Shown one piece after another: positions 13,540-26,352 of a stretch of DNA of 64,000 nt. Made by a program: the position numbers and the translations under genes. The stretch's first letter is position 1, and each line of letters starts with the position of its first letter. Origin of the DNA: Stercorarius parasiticus (taxonomy: Eukaryota > Chordata > Aves > Charadriiformes > Stercorariidae). The notes beneath the pieces were generated by a model, which was given only the letters and a program-made list of their open reading frames with translations, searched no databases and was not told the DNA's origin. Location: positions 388,903 to 452,902 of the forward strand of contig VWZL01002227.1 of NCBI GenBank assembly GCA_013396915.1, read 5' to 3'.

Positions 13540-14920
13540 AGAATGCTCACCTGGAGCCTTTCCCTGATATCAAAAGCTAAATCCTAGGCCTCAAAGGTGA
13601 GCTCAGTACCCAGTCCTGGCCAGAATGCAAGCACCTAAGCAGAAATCCTAATGACATGCCAGAAACCTTAGCCACCCTGCCCCGACGTCATCACTCCCTC
13701 ACTCTAAGCCTCAAGTGCTAGAGCACTTTCATAACCTGAGCTCACCCCAGGGGGCAGGAAAAAAAGGCAGGGACTGTGAGGTTGTGGAGTAAAAGCCTGG
13801 GGAGTTGAGTGTGATAGGCAAGAAAAACAAGTTTGCGTCTAGGAATTTCAATCAATGTCATTTACTATCAGTTACCAGAACTTTTAATTACTGACTCTGG
13901 TATACTAAAAAAAACCAACCCAAACAAATAAATATTCAGGGTAAACACCTCAGTTTCCCTCTGCTCTCTCTTTTCATGCCTCAAATCCATTTGCTGTGCA
14001 TTACACTCTGTCCCTTTGGTGAGACAATGGATGGTGCAGGAGACTGGGGTTGGTGTGTAGCAGTTCCTTTTCTTTTTCTGCTCCTTGTTTGTTACTTGAC
14101 TGCTCCCACGTGGTTTCCTCCACCAGCCACAGTCCCTTTAGAGTCATACCTCCTCCTGAGTCTCCTCTCTGTCCCTGTCCAGTCTGATATTTGGTTCCAG
14201 CCCTTGCTCAGGCTACTCTTTGTCTCCAGTGCCTGCTCAGGCTGCAATTCTTCTTTGGAATTTCTCCTGCTTTGCTGTCCTCCTCCTTGGGCATTGTGTC
14301 TTCTGCTCTAGCATCATTGTCTCTTTCCTTGTCTCTTTTTCTTAGTGTTTACCAACTAATATTTTTTTGCAGAAGCTCCAGAAGCTCCTCTGATTTTGGT
14401 AGACAGTGCGTGCTTTTTGTCTGCTGTGGAGCTGGCATGGGTTGTGTCCAGCACAGGGCAGGGCATGACCTCTTCCCACACAGATTGACCCTGCAGCCTC
14501 CTGTGAAAAACAGTACCTAGAATCCAACCACTAACCCTCTGCCCTACCAAAGCCCCTTATGGAGCTCAGGGAAACAGGGAGGTCATGGGATGGGAGAGGG
14601 AGACACAGGTTAGAGGACAAGTGCTTGATTGTTGACTGTGAGAGTCCTTCTCTTTTAGCAGCTGATTGTCCTTGGCTGGAGGCTGGGCAGGAGGGGGCTC
14701 AGCCAACAGATCGGTGAGATTTTTTGGAGGTAAGGAGGACTGAAGAGATGGTGATGTGTCTGGCCCTCACCCCAAGTCCAAGCACCATCCCTCAGTGCTA
14801 CCAAAGCCCTCAACCCTACCCCTAATTCTTAGCCCAGTGCCTTTTTCTAATCCATAGCCACAAAGCACATATACAACTCCTAAAACCCTAACACCTTCCT
14901 CTGTTCCTCACCCTAGGCTG
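13540..14920. repeat. GC-richer block with degenerate CCCTAA-like words
   Basis: The composition is clearly more G+C- and pyrimidine-rich than the flanks. It contains recurring short words such as 'ctaaccct', 'cctaatt', 'accctaac' and 'aatcctaatg'. The word 'ctaccaaagccc' occurs twice (about 14544 and 14799). This could be a decayed minisatellite or interstitial telomere-like array, or part of an unrecognised LTR. The middle (13980-14500) is pyrimidine-rich and has overlapping open frames without recognisable domains. Confidence 0.35.
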
Positions 14921-16554
14921 TGCTTTTGCCATCATGTCCAGCCATTAACACAGAATTTTCCTTAATGTTAATTCTGGATATTTTTGAAAGCTTCATTTCT
15001 CAGGAAAAAATATTTCTCCTTGAGTACAGAGATAGAAGTGAGACATCGTTCAAGCGATACCACCCATGGCTTGCATATAGTTCTAAGTCAAGAGAAACCA
15101 TTCCATATAAAAATATTCTTCAATATGCAGAAGGTTGTTAAAACCTATATAATAAAAGTTAACCAACACTGTTATAAAATTTTTGAGTAAAAAAAAATCC
15201 CAAAGAATCTTAGAGGGCAAGGAAATCAAGGCACTGATTCTGTGTGAATCCATTTTACTGTTATAGACTAGGAAGTCATATAGAGGTATAAAAGCAATAG
15301 AATAGTAAGAAGTTGTGCTTGTCCAGTTATATCAAGTTCTATGGTTACAGAGCACTCATTCTTTCACTGGGTTGTCATTTTACAAATAGGTGGATTTGGG
15401 TTTGTTGTTGGAGTTCTGTATCACAAGTTCTGCTGTAACATCAGGCTGACACCTCTTCATCCTGTTATTCATGGGAGAAAAATCCAGAAGGGGCTATCAA
15501 ATACTTGCAATTCAAGGAGATTCAAAGCTGCAGAACTCTGGAAGGAAGCTGAATACTCTGGGAGATGTATTGCTGCTCCCTCCTTAACTCTTTGCCATGT
15601 ATCTACTCTTTTTCCCATTGTTGGATGCAGGATACTGGTCTAGAGGGACCTTTGGCATGAACTATCACAAACATTTAACTTCTCTCATGATATTTTGAAG
15701 TGGATATATAGGGGATTTTATAGTCCTCCTTCTGCCAGATTCCAAGCAGTTTGTGGTACGCCAAGCACCTTTTCTACCCGCAGACTTCCTTCCAGGGCTG
15801 ATAAAAATCTTCCAAGATCATATTATGGGTTGAAAATAAGTCTGACAGCTTTTGCTTGAAAACAGACTTGAAATATAAAATAGTGGCTAATAATCAATTT
15901 TAAATAAGCCTTTTTAGCTGATATTTAAAATTATATAATACATAAGGACTCATAACCTAAAGCTAAGCAACAGATTTTGAAAGTGTCTAAATATTACAGC
16001 TTCTCCCCATTCCCCTTATTTAAGCCACATCAGACTCTTTTCTTTACTGAACTAACCTCAGACTCTTCATTCTTCATAACTTCCAATATAACTGCTAATC
16101 ATGCTTCTTTTTTTGGGTCTAAGTTCCCCCTGAGTATTATCTTATCACTGAGTTTTTCTGGTGGCTAAAGATTGCATTTTTTAATACTTATGTATAGCCA
16201 ATCATGTAAATTTGTCTTTCTTAGCCCTCTGGGCATGGATGTCTATTCCTTTGCATGCTTAACATAGCCCGTTCTTCATAATGTGCTCGTCTGACTCTCA
16301 CTGGTAAATACTTAGGATGGAACACAATGAAGTGCTTGAAAGTTGGGCAGGGAAAGGATTCAGCCCCAGACTTTAGATGCTTCTGGCCCAAGCACAAATC
16401 TAGAGTCATTTGAGATCCCTTCCACCTGCCATTCCAGAAGAGTGCAGATTTACTGCAGACTGTGTCATATTTCTCAGATTCACTTCGAGATCTCAAATGT
16501 CTCAAGATGCCTACCCCTAGGCAACCAAATCAAGAATGGAGGTACAAGACCCCC
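14921..16554. other. AT-rich unique sequence, no gene seen
   Basis: No repeat family, exon or RNA gene recognised. Confidence 0.5.
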
Positions 16555-17284
16555 TGGCAGCAATACAAGCTGGGGACTGGTGGTTTTGGAGAGCAGCTCT
16601 GCAGAAAAGGTGCTCGGAGCTCTGGGAGACAGTGAGCTGAATATGAGTCAGCAGCGTGCCCTGGCAGCAAAGACAGCCAGCAGAGCCCAGGGGTGAATCA
16701 ACAGAAGCACAGACAGCAGGACCAGGGAAGGGACTACCCCCACTTTACTCAACATTCACTAGACCGCATCTATAGTATTGTAGCCAGTTTTGAACCCCCC
16801 GAGGTACAGGGAAGACATTTATAAACTGGGGCAAGCTAGGGGCGAGTCATGAAGATGATTGGGGTTGGAGCACTTGTTCTGTGAGGAGAAGCTGAGGAAC
16901 CAGGGCTTGTTCAGCCTGGGAAGAGATGGGTGCAGGGAGACGTAACAGCAGCCCCCACTGCCTATGGGGAGGTCAATAAGCATCAGATCCAGGCTCTTTA
17001 TAGTGTCACTCAGACGGAGGATGAGAGGCAACAGGCATAAGTTGATAAAGAAGAGTTTCAGACTTGGTGTAATGAGAAACTTTTTCCCCATGAGGACAGT
17101 CAGGCAGTAGAGCAGGTTGCCCAGGGAGGTTGTGCTGTCTTAATTCTTGGAAATTTTCAAAATCTGACTTGATAAAGCCCTGAGCAACCTCATAGATGCC
17201 CCTGCTTTAAGCAGGTGATTGGACTAGAGACCTCCTGAGGTCTCTCTCTACCTGAATTATCTTGTGATCCTATGCTTCTGTCTG
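16555..17284 (+). mobile_element. CR1 LINE fragment: C-terminal ORF2 plus 3' UTR, plus strand
   Basis: This is a 5'-truncated CR1. Near 16580-16670 a decayed frame gives the CR1 reverse-transcriptase C-terminal words (E-S-S-S-A-E-K, then N-M-S-Q-Q-R-A-L-A-A-K). Then come the thumb-region equivalents ('gagaagctgaggaaccagggc', 'ttcagcctgggaagaga'), the 'agcaggttgcccagggagg' segment and an imperfect ATTCTATG tail ending near 17284. Stops and indels make it non-functional. Length is about 730 bp, against several kb for a full CR1. Confidence 0.9.
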
Positions 17285-20200
17285 AGACTAAACTAGAGAT
17301 TAGATTTAATTCTTTTAATCTGAACTCAGTAGCTTTCATTGCAGCCTAGTACTACTTGAGCTGCTCTGGGGAGTCTCACTTGGCTTTCAGCTTCTCTCTC
17401 AGAAGGCAGCATGTCTCTGATCGCTCCTGGGTCACATCTGCTCCCTGTGATTGTCTTAGGTCCAGCAGGCATCTAAGTTGACACTAAATGCAACTGAATC
17501 AAGTTCCTGATCACCCGCTGCTACTTTTGGAGCTTAGACATCAACCCACATGTAAATGTCTGCATAGACATATGGCTTCGGGTGTGAAAAGCCCAAACTG
17601 AACCGCAGCTGCAAATTTTAAACCTAAATGCATTACGAGCTAGGCGTTCAAGCTCCCAGCATAGCCAGTTGCCTAAACTTAGTTGCCCAGTGCCCTTTTG
17701 GATACACTAGAACATTTGAGACATTTCTGTTGGACTGTCAGAGCTCTGTGGGTCCCAACAGGAGTTTTGGAAGAGACTGTTTTTTCTGGCATGGAAGCTA
17801 GAAGCTAATGAGAATACTCAATGATATCCAGGCGTCACTGAATGGAACACGCCCAGATGTCCACATCTGCTGTACTCACCGTGTGCTCTCTCTGTAGTCA
17901 GTGAAGAGAAATGAGGACCTGCTATCAATGGTTCAGTTCATTTTAGCTGAGGTGTCCTCATTCAAGGTCACCAATTTTCTTTTTTTCCTTGCCGATAACC
18001 AAACTTTTGTGTACATCAGGCAAGTGAAAGTCAGAATTTGCTTTCATGTCTACCAGATGTCTTTTACATAAGGAGCCCCATAGCATGCCCCATATGCCCT
18101 GTGACTACCTAACAGGTAAGTAATTTACTATCTTTTGATTTCCTTCGTGTTTTGGTGTCACCCTAGTGTTACAAAGAGTGTTTGATTTTTGGAAAATGAG
18201 AAAATCCAGGGAGAGGCTTTAACTATCAAGGTCAAATAATAGTAGGTAATATTAATAAGTTCAGTACTTGTGAATTTGGGCTGTGTATTTAGGCAAGTAA
18301 CTTTAGAAATCTATGTTAGTAAATTTTGCCCTTGAGTTTTCTTGAGTTGGCCCATGACTGCCTGTAGTGCAATCAGCTTAGGCTGGTGTTAATATAAGCT
18401 GATTTCCTTAGGCTGTCTTCATAGTCACCGAAGACAAATAGGCATCTTCAGACTTCCCTTGGCTGCCGATTTAGGGCAGGATAAATCACCTCTGGAAGTA
18501 TTTATTTTCTCTTGATGACTGAAAAGGGAATGGAGGACAATAAAGTCAGACTAACTGTGAGACACCTAAGTTGGATCTGAGGAATACTTACATTGCTTTT
18601 AAGCTTTCCCTGCTTAAGCCATTTATCAGGTTATTGTGCTAAGGGACAGATGTTTCTGGTGGAGCTTCCTCATCATGAAGGGCGTTGTGCGTTCTGCAGC
18701 ACACTTAGTGGAGGTGGTGATTCATATTATGTCATAGCCCATATTGTAATTGGTAGGCTGTTCATTATTTTTCGTGGTTTTAAATCAGCTATAAGCTGTT
18801 AGTTTCTGTCTCGCATATTACTTTCACAGTACTGGCATGCCCTGCCTGTGACTTTTTTCAATACTTCAGCGTTCTGCTGGTTTGTGTTCTTGCACTCACA
18901 GTTAACTGAATATTTGGGGCATGCATTGCCCTGCAAATTGAGCTCCATTTTCTTCTGTGCTGTTGTTAACGCTATGTTTTGGTTAACTTTTGTTTACATT
19001 AGTGTAAAAATGCAACGGTACCTTCCTTTCGGTGGATTGTTTCAGAGTTGATCTTTATACCACTAGATGGCAATATTAGGTAAACTACAATTATGTTTCT
19101 CACAAAAACGCTATCCTAAATGCACGGCTGTATGAAGACAAAGGGAAGTATGTTTCAAGAGAAATATTGCTGTATTTAGACACAGCATGTACCGTTGGAG
19201 ATCTGTCATGTCATAGGATGGGGCTTAAGCATATGATACTCACTTTTCCTTGTGGAAGTGGGATTCCTTGTGATCATGTTTCATTAGGTGCAAATTACCT
19301 TTCTGTGTTTTGTCTTTTCTTTCATGGTTGTCAGTTATGTTTTTTGTGTAACTCTTCTCAGCCTCTTCATATTTGGAAGCTCTTGTACTCAATTTATTGT
19401 TTTTTTGTTTGTTTGTTTATTCTGGCTTTGATCTCTGTTTCTATTTCATATATGAATTAAAATCCTACAGAGGAAAGTCAATTGCCCAGTGTGGCCTGAC
19501 AGTTGTTGGTCTTTGGATGGTATTCATGGAATCGTGGAAGAAGACATAAATAGCCTTTGCCAAAGGTCTGTCTGTGCTGTCCTGCAGAAAGTAGTTCAAC
19601 AGTGTTATTCATCTTGGACTGTTCTAGGCTGTATTTTTTCAATTTGGTTTGAAATGTTATGGTTTGACATGGCTTAACAGCGAGGAGGTTTCGGTCTTTG
19701 TTTTATTTTTCCTCCCTGTTCCTCCATCTTGGTCTAGTTTTTGTTGAAGTATTTATAACACTTTTTTTGTTTGTTTCTTTGTTTTTAAATAAATTACATT
19801 CTCCAGCTGGCTGTCTTGCCTGTTTTTTCTCGTCGGCTTCTGCCTGCCAAAACCTTGACTCCTGAATACTAGCCAACTTGCCAAGAATCCCCTCAGCGTT
19901 TCCACCTCTTTATAGCCATCTTCTCCAATGTGTATATATACAGATAGAGGGAAGGTAAAAGATAAGCAGGGAGACAACACTGTCAAGAAGGAAGGGAGAT
20001 GAGCAGAAGGAAGCTTTGAAGTGTACAGGCTTGAGCTGGTAGTAGTTAGGGGACTTTAAAGAAGCACGGAGAGCCATCAGAAAGTAATGATAAGGTCCTA
20101 TGATGATGTCACCAGCCCTTAGGAGAGTATTGGAGAGGTCAACAAAAACTAAGAGAATATCAAAGAAGGTAATAAAGAGAAGGAAAGAAACAGAAATGCA

Positions 20201-23200
20201 AGGGGCTAACTGAGAAAGTAGGCATTAGCTAGTTAGGACATTGTAAAGCCTGTCAAGAGCCCTAGACTGTTCAAGCATCAGGCTCTACCTCTACAGTGCT
20301 TATAAAATCAATGAGACCAGCGTGAAAAATGAAAGTTTGTCTAGCATACTGAAACATGCAAGAGCAAAATAATCATCGCTTTTCTCTGGAGTATCAAAAA
20401 AGGCTCCTGGGTATGAGAATCACTTTGCACTCAAGCTAAGGGTGACACACGGAGAAAAAATCATGTCTCCTGTACAGTATATTGACTCTTCTTTCTGACT
20501 GCACCATTGAAGTGCTATATGGTCTTCACCTTGACTGCTCCCGACTTCTGCATCCTTTCTTATGTCTTCTACCCGGAAAGTATATAAGCAATGAATTCTT
20601 AGGGGCCATTTCAGTTTGCATGTTCTCAATGCAACAAGATCCTTATCTTACCTGTAGAAACCTTACATATGAATGCTTCCCAAATAATGGATACTGATAA
20701 CAAACAAGATTGGTCAAAGGTTTTGTTCTTCAGAGGGGAATTGTAAAAAAAAGAAGCGAACAAAACATAAATTTTCTTTTGGAAATATCTTTTTGCTGCA
20801 GTCGAAACACTGCAGAAAAATGTCTCTTGATGACATTTCTAAAGGGTAAAGAATAAATTAATTATTTCCACTCTCACTTTGTTTTAATAGTGTAAAAATC
20901 TTTTATTTTGTTATTGGTTAGATGTTTCATTTTAATAAAGAGAAATTCTTTCAGCTTCATAGTTTACTTTATTCTGTTTTTTATATTCTATCATACATTG
21001 TACTATTATATTTTCATATGATCTATTTAGTGTTTTAGCCGATAGTTTTTCCAATCTTGTCAAAATTAGAACTGATATCACAAAAAAATAAATCTCAATG
21101 TTTCTAAATAAAAAAATGACTGCTTTTTTATAAAAAAAAAAAAAACAAACAAAACGAACACTTGTAATTTCAGCTTTAAAAAAAAAAAAAAAAGAGAAAC
21201 TTTAGTTCTACCTAGAGACCATTTTAGAAAATTCCATTTTCATGGATTAACATATATACATAACATATTCTTCTGGTTTCAATTATTCCCTGGGACTACA
21301 CTGAATTTAAACCTTCCATGAATGTCCCTTATATAATATGAAATGATTATCAGCCTGGATAAGGAATTAAAATGTCAGCTCTGTGTAGGACTGCAAAATT
21401 AGGTGGAAAGGTTGATGCAAATCACTATTAGCCCACTAGACTAAATGGGTCACTATTGAAATAAGGTATAATACCACATCATAAATTACTAGAGGGCATG
21501 CAGATTGTGATTCCACCTATTATACAGTAAAAAATTGAGAGATGTTCTTTTTAAACCAGATTATAGCTAGATCTGCTGCTAAGTGCGCCACAAATCAGCT
21601 CTGCCAGAAAGCTGAAGGGATAGAAAAGTGCAGTGCAAGGTGGAAGCCTGTCACTGACACTGGAAACCTTTTCTTTGCCATTACCAAACTCTAGCGTGGA
21701 CCTGCAGCCTGAGTGGGATAATTCTACAAGGCTTTCTGCTGTGTTATTTCTGCATTAATTGTGAACCAGAGCAATCACCACAGTTACAGGTTTGGAAAAA
21801 AATATACAAGGTACCAAGAAAATCCCAAATCTCGTATTGCTATCTTTTCTTCCTGCTCTTTTCTTGACTGTTTGCTTTATTTCATAAGCACTGATGAAGC
21901 AGTACACTGAATCCTTCAGTCATCTGTGGTTAGGAATGTCCATTGACACCCAGTCTCCTCAGCTTTTCCTTACAAGGCCCAGGAGCAAAGGAGGTGTTTT
22001 ATTCCAGCAAGCAACGGGTGAACGTGTGGTGAGTACGGTTGTGGGTTGTGGACTCCTGAACTTTGGGTCACAATGTCAGCTGTAGGGCTGTGGCTGGGCT
22101 CTGGAGAAGATCCATGATGTGGCTCTGCTAGGTGGTAATCTTTCAGGGGCAGCTCTGAGAGCTTTGTCATTTTTTGGTGAAGCACAGATTTTATATCTTT
22201 TTTGGGTTTTTTCCTTATAAGGCAGCTGGACAACTTTTCACCTGGGATAAAGAAATATGACAGATTTTACCACATCAGGGATGTTCAATGGCTGAACTAG
22301 TTCAATTTAGTTAACTTTTCAAAATTTGGCCTGATTATGTACAATACTAATGCTTTGTGTCACCTTAGTACGTACGTAAAAATGTGTTGGTTAGATATAG
22401 CAACTGAACCTGTTGAATATCCTGCATTGTAGAATTCCTGAAAATCCTGAAAAATTAACTCTGTCAACAAACTAATATTATATCTGGGAAGTGGTCTGAT
22501 ATGAGAAGTAAATCAGGATATTTTGTTTTTCACTGAAGACCGGTCCTTTTTCCCAGTATTTCTTTAGCTCACCACTTGGCAGGTAGGTTTTTCCTTCCAA
22601 GTCAAGAAACTCTACGTGTTGGGACTCTCTTTTGCACAGAAGAACACAAGACAGAAGAAGGTAATTTTTTAGTAAAAAGCCTTGATTCACCAGTAGTGCA
22701 CATCTCAGGAGCTACACAAGAAAGACTGAGGTGTTATCAACCCTCTTTGGATTTCCATGTCCACCTATTGTGATGTCACAAACATTTTAAGAACAGCTGC
22801 TCGGTTTCTGCTTATCCTGTTTAATTGATTGATTGAGTCCAATGAGCTCAGACAGTGCATTTGCTCTTTGGATATTCTCAAATTGCCAATCTAGTGGTCA
22901 CATTAGAGGTTCTCTCTTTTTACATGCTTTCCAGGTCTTCCAGGTCTTTTAGGTGGTCTATGATTTAAAAAAACATATTGGGCTAGTAGGTTAGGATATA
23001 TGAAATGTTATAGTACCTTGGCCAGATTGTGCTGCTTCTCTAATCAGTTGCCACAGTAGGGGTCAGTAAACCTAAGTAAAAGTGAAAAAACATTACTTCA
23101 TTACCCGCTAGTTTGCCCCGTCACAATGTTTATAGAATCCTTAGCTTTCATGGGAGGAATGGTGTCTGTTGGAAAACATAATTAAACAAAATAATATGGC

Positions 23201-25404
23201 AAATGGTGCCCTATTCTAATACTTATTTCAGTAGAAAATCTCTCACATATTGATTTTTCTTTTTTATTTTGATCTTAAAGATTCTATGAAACCAACTACA
23301 ACCAACTACATAAACATAGAAAGCTCTGTTTTTTTGGGGTGAATCCCCTAAGCAGAAGTAAAATTTCATTGAAGATTGAGTTTTATCTCCTGATTAAGAA
23401 AAAAAGGTATTTATTTGTCTGATTCTTAGGACAACTCATACGTGAACTGATTTACACCGTTTCCAGCACGTTTAAGCACATCCTTCCCCATCAGTAGACA
23501 ATTGTGAAAAGAGAGGGTGTGGGAAGGGGAGGATGGTATTTACAGCAGCGTGACCGTATTTTATTACTGATAATCCATCACTGCATCACGTTCTGACTGC
23601 AAGCAGCCCATTAACAAAGATGCTTGATGCAATTACAATACATTTTGGTGTGAGAAATGTATATATAAAAACATACAAATGAAAAAAAATACATATAAAA
23701 ATATACATCTAAAAAAGCATACAAAAATTGAGATAATCAAGTGCATTTCATGTAGTTTCTGTGTGAGTACAAATAATCACTTCATTTTTTCCTGTGTGTT
23801 TTTTTTTAATCAGCCTGACACACAGTGGGAGGTATTGCTCCAGCTTTCCAATAAGGAAGGTTCAGGATTAAGGGGGGGTCTGCCTTCAAAGCTGTGCTAA
23901 GTCCAGAGGGAGTCTCCTCCTGGGGTTTTGGCATTGGAAGGTCTTTGAAGTTTTTTGGATTTTCACTTACCAGGTGGTCTTAACTCATAGCAGTGTCTCC
24001 TCTGAGCTGCAGTTGCACAGCACGGCAGGGAACCTACCTGCTTCACTTTCTGGAGTAAAGAAGCCACAGGAAAAATTATGCTTTTGCGGGATGGTTATGT
24101 CTCTTATGGGAGCACAGCAATCCCCGCTTCAGAACCTGACACGGAATAGAAATATCTGCCAGATAGCAGAAAGCCTGATTCAGTTAAAAACTAGCATTTA
24201 ACAGTAGTGTGAAGAGCTGTCTGAATCCAGCCATTAGATGGCAGAATTGATCAAGCAATAACCCGATTTTAGGGCTGTGTAGTGTATGCCCCAAACCAGA
24301 TGGTTTAAAGAATAGATACCAAGTAGCAGCTGGTGCTTGTATATATTCCCAAAATACCGTACCTGGCCTACCTGCAGGCACTTTGAACTAACAGAGACCA
24401 CGGTATTTGTATATCATTTCCAGAAGCAGCACTTCGGGGACTGGGGATCAGAGCATCAATCAATGAGCATTGTTAGATCTTTCCGAGGCGTGTGCCTTTG
24501 AAGACCTGTACCTGTGTAAATATTGACCATTGTGATGCTGTCTGGCTATACATTTTTGGCAATAGCACAGGTACAATCCACTTGTGTGTTTCCCTAAAAA
24601 CCATTGCTTTGAGAGGTATCTGTTCTGAAGTGAATCTGCTCAGCCAGTTTTTAACTGCAGTTAGTTTCTTTGGGCATCAGGCAACTTCATTAAATTACTT
24701 GCCACTAGCAGCTCATTACCAGCAGTTAAATTCTGGGGGAGGTGATTTCTAAAATTTTAGCCATTCTTCTCTCATGTAACTGCAGTATCTTCAGATAAAG
24801 AAGCATAGTCCTACCAAATCTAACAATCCTCGAACCCACATAATTTCATTACCTTTTTCCCTTTTGTGAGAAAAAAATATTTTTTTTTTAATCAACCTGC
24901 TGACTCCAGTAAATTATTTCAGCATTAGCTTTCTTAATATTCCTCTTCCCATTAAAATTCCCCGTAGCCTAATTGCTGTTCCCAAACTATATACCTCTAG
25001 CTCCAGATTAAGATATCTTATATTCTTCCTTAATGCCTAAAGACAGTATTTCATATTGACTAGTCCACACTAAGGAAAACTAGAGAAAGGAACTTAAACA
25101 GAATATAGATCAGCTACAGCTAGTATTACCAATTTTGTGTGCAGAAGTAATATTGACAGGTATGCCTCTAACTAGTTGTTCACACAGTTGTTTAAATATG
25201 TTACATCCCTATATGTGATTTGCTCCAAAGGAAACTTAAAGGATTTCAGCTCTTTCTCCCAGGATTCAAACTGGCATACTAATCCCTTTCTTTCAAAATT
25301 TCAAGTCAGATCTTTGTTGTTTGTTATCTCTCTCTTCTTTTCTTTTTTTTTTTTTTTCCACCTGCAAGTGCATACAAATTCTAATAAAAAACTGGTCTGT
25401 ATTT
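17285..25404. other. Unique sequence with A- and T-runs, no gene seen
   Basis: No exon supported. Poly(A) runs of 14 and 16 bases lie at 21132-21145 and 21178-21193. A T-run lies at about 25343-25357. The stretch 17380-17780 has a composition and short words shared with 49.5-50.4 kb and may be a very old dispersed repeat. The remainder shows no recognised family. Confidence 0.45.
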
Positions 25405-25757
25405 CATAGAATCATAGAATGTAGAATGGCCTAAGTTGGAAGGGACCTTTCAGATCATCTAGTCCAACCATCAACCTAACTCTGACAAAAACCGTCACTA
25501 AATCATATCTCTAAGCACTATGTCTACTCATCTTTTAAATACCTCCGGGGATGGTAACTCAACCACTTCCCTGGGCAGCCTGTTCCAATGCTTAATAACC
25601 CTTTCAGTGTAAAATTTTTTCCTAATATCCAGTCTAAACCTCCCCTGGTGCAACTTGAGGCTGTTTCCTCTTGTCCTATTGCCTGTTACTTGGGAGAAGA
25701 GACTGACCCCCACCCCTCTACAACCTCCTTTCAGGTAGTTCACAATTGACTCCAATG
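25405..25757 (-). mobile_element. CR1 LINE 3' region, minus strand
   Basis: The inverted 3' tail at 25405-25420 leads into 'gttggaagggacctttcaga' and 'catctagtccaacc', then the CR1 3' UTR and C-terminal ORF2. The minus-strand frame 25755-25528 reads the recognisable C-terminal CR1 stretch, with words such as L-D-I-R-K-K-F-Y-T and [10 protein letters not shown]. About 350 bp survive. It is one of the better preserved CR1 ends here, with an intact reading frame over roughly 75 codons, but it lacks the catalytic core. Confidence 0.92.
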
Positions 25758-25860
25758 TATTTCTTCTTTACAAGGATATTGGGATTCATACCTCCTAACA
25801 TTAAGTACCTACTTTTGAACTTGTCACCTGAGATTTCTTTGTGGTCAGTGGAAAGCAATA

Positions 25861-25916
25861 GTCACTTCTAGAGGCAATTCATCCCATCTATTTTAGTTAT
25901 CTGCTCTAGAAGTGAC
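25861..25916. repeat. Inverted repeat, 13-bp perfect arms, 30-nt loop
   Basis: The left arm at 25861-25873 (gtcacttctagag) is the exact reverse complement of the right arm at 25904-25916 (ctctagaagtgac). Pairing extends a further three bases past a single-base bulge. It begins about 100 bp beyond a CR1 fragment and matches no family I recognise. Confidence 0.85.
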
Positions 25917-26322
25917 GATTTCTCTCCAGTGACTATAAAAGGAGCCTGGGGGGACTTAGCTGAGATACAGACTGCCAGCCTCAACATTTGGTCAGGTGAA
26001 TCCCATTCTGAGACTCTAAGGTCTTGCAATCAGGGCTGCAATATTTCACTGCCTCTTTGGATAGGAACTGGATGTAATCTGTATCTGGTTTGCTACACAG
26101 AAGTAGATTATGAGGGGCACAATCCAGCAATGGCATATCTTTTAAAGGTGACCAAAACACTTACACTTGTAAAGTCTACTAATCAGGATGCTAACAAGTA
26201 TTTATGTTAAGAAAGAGTGGTGGGGAAATCACATCAGCTAACTGAAAAATTCTCAGTAATTAAACGTAAAACAGGTATTAAAATTAAATTGTAACAAATA
26301 AGCATAATACAAATGGTTGTAT

Positions 26323-26352
26323 CAAATTGTACAAATGGTTTTGTACAATTTG
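26323..26352. repeat. Perfect short hairpin, 13-bp stem and 4-nt loop
   Basis: Arms 26323-26335 (caaattgtacaaa) and 26340-26352 are exact reverse complements separated by 'tggt'. The stem is AT-rich. No T-run follows in a terminator-like position, and a polymerase terminator role is not expected in a bird genome. Confidence 0.85.

Noticed and set aside
16343..16696. 117-codon plus-strand frame as a new gene
   Set aside because: Its C-terminal half is the CR1 ORF2 end and the N-terminal half is unrelated read-through.
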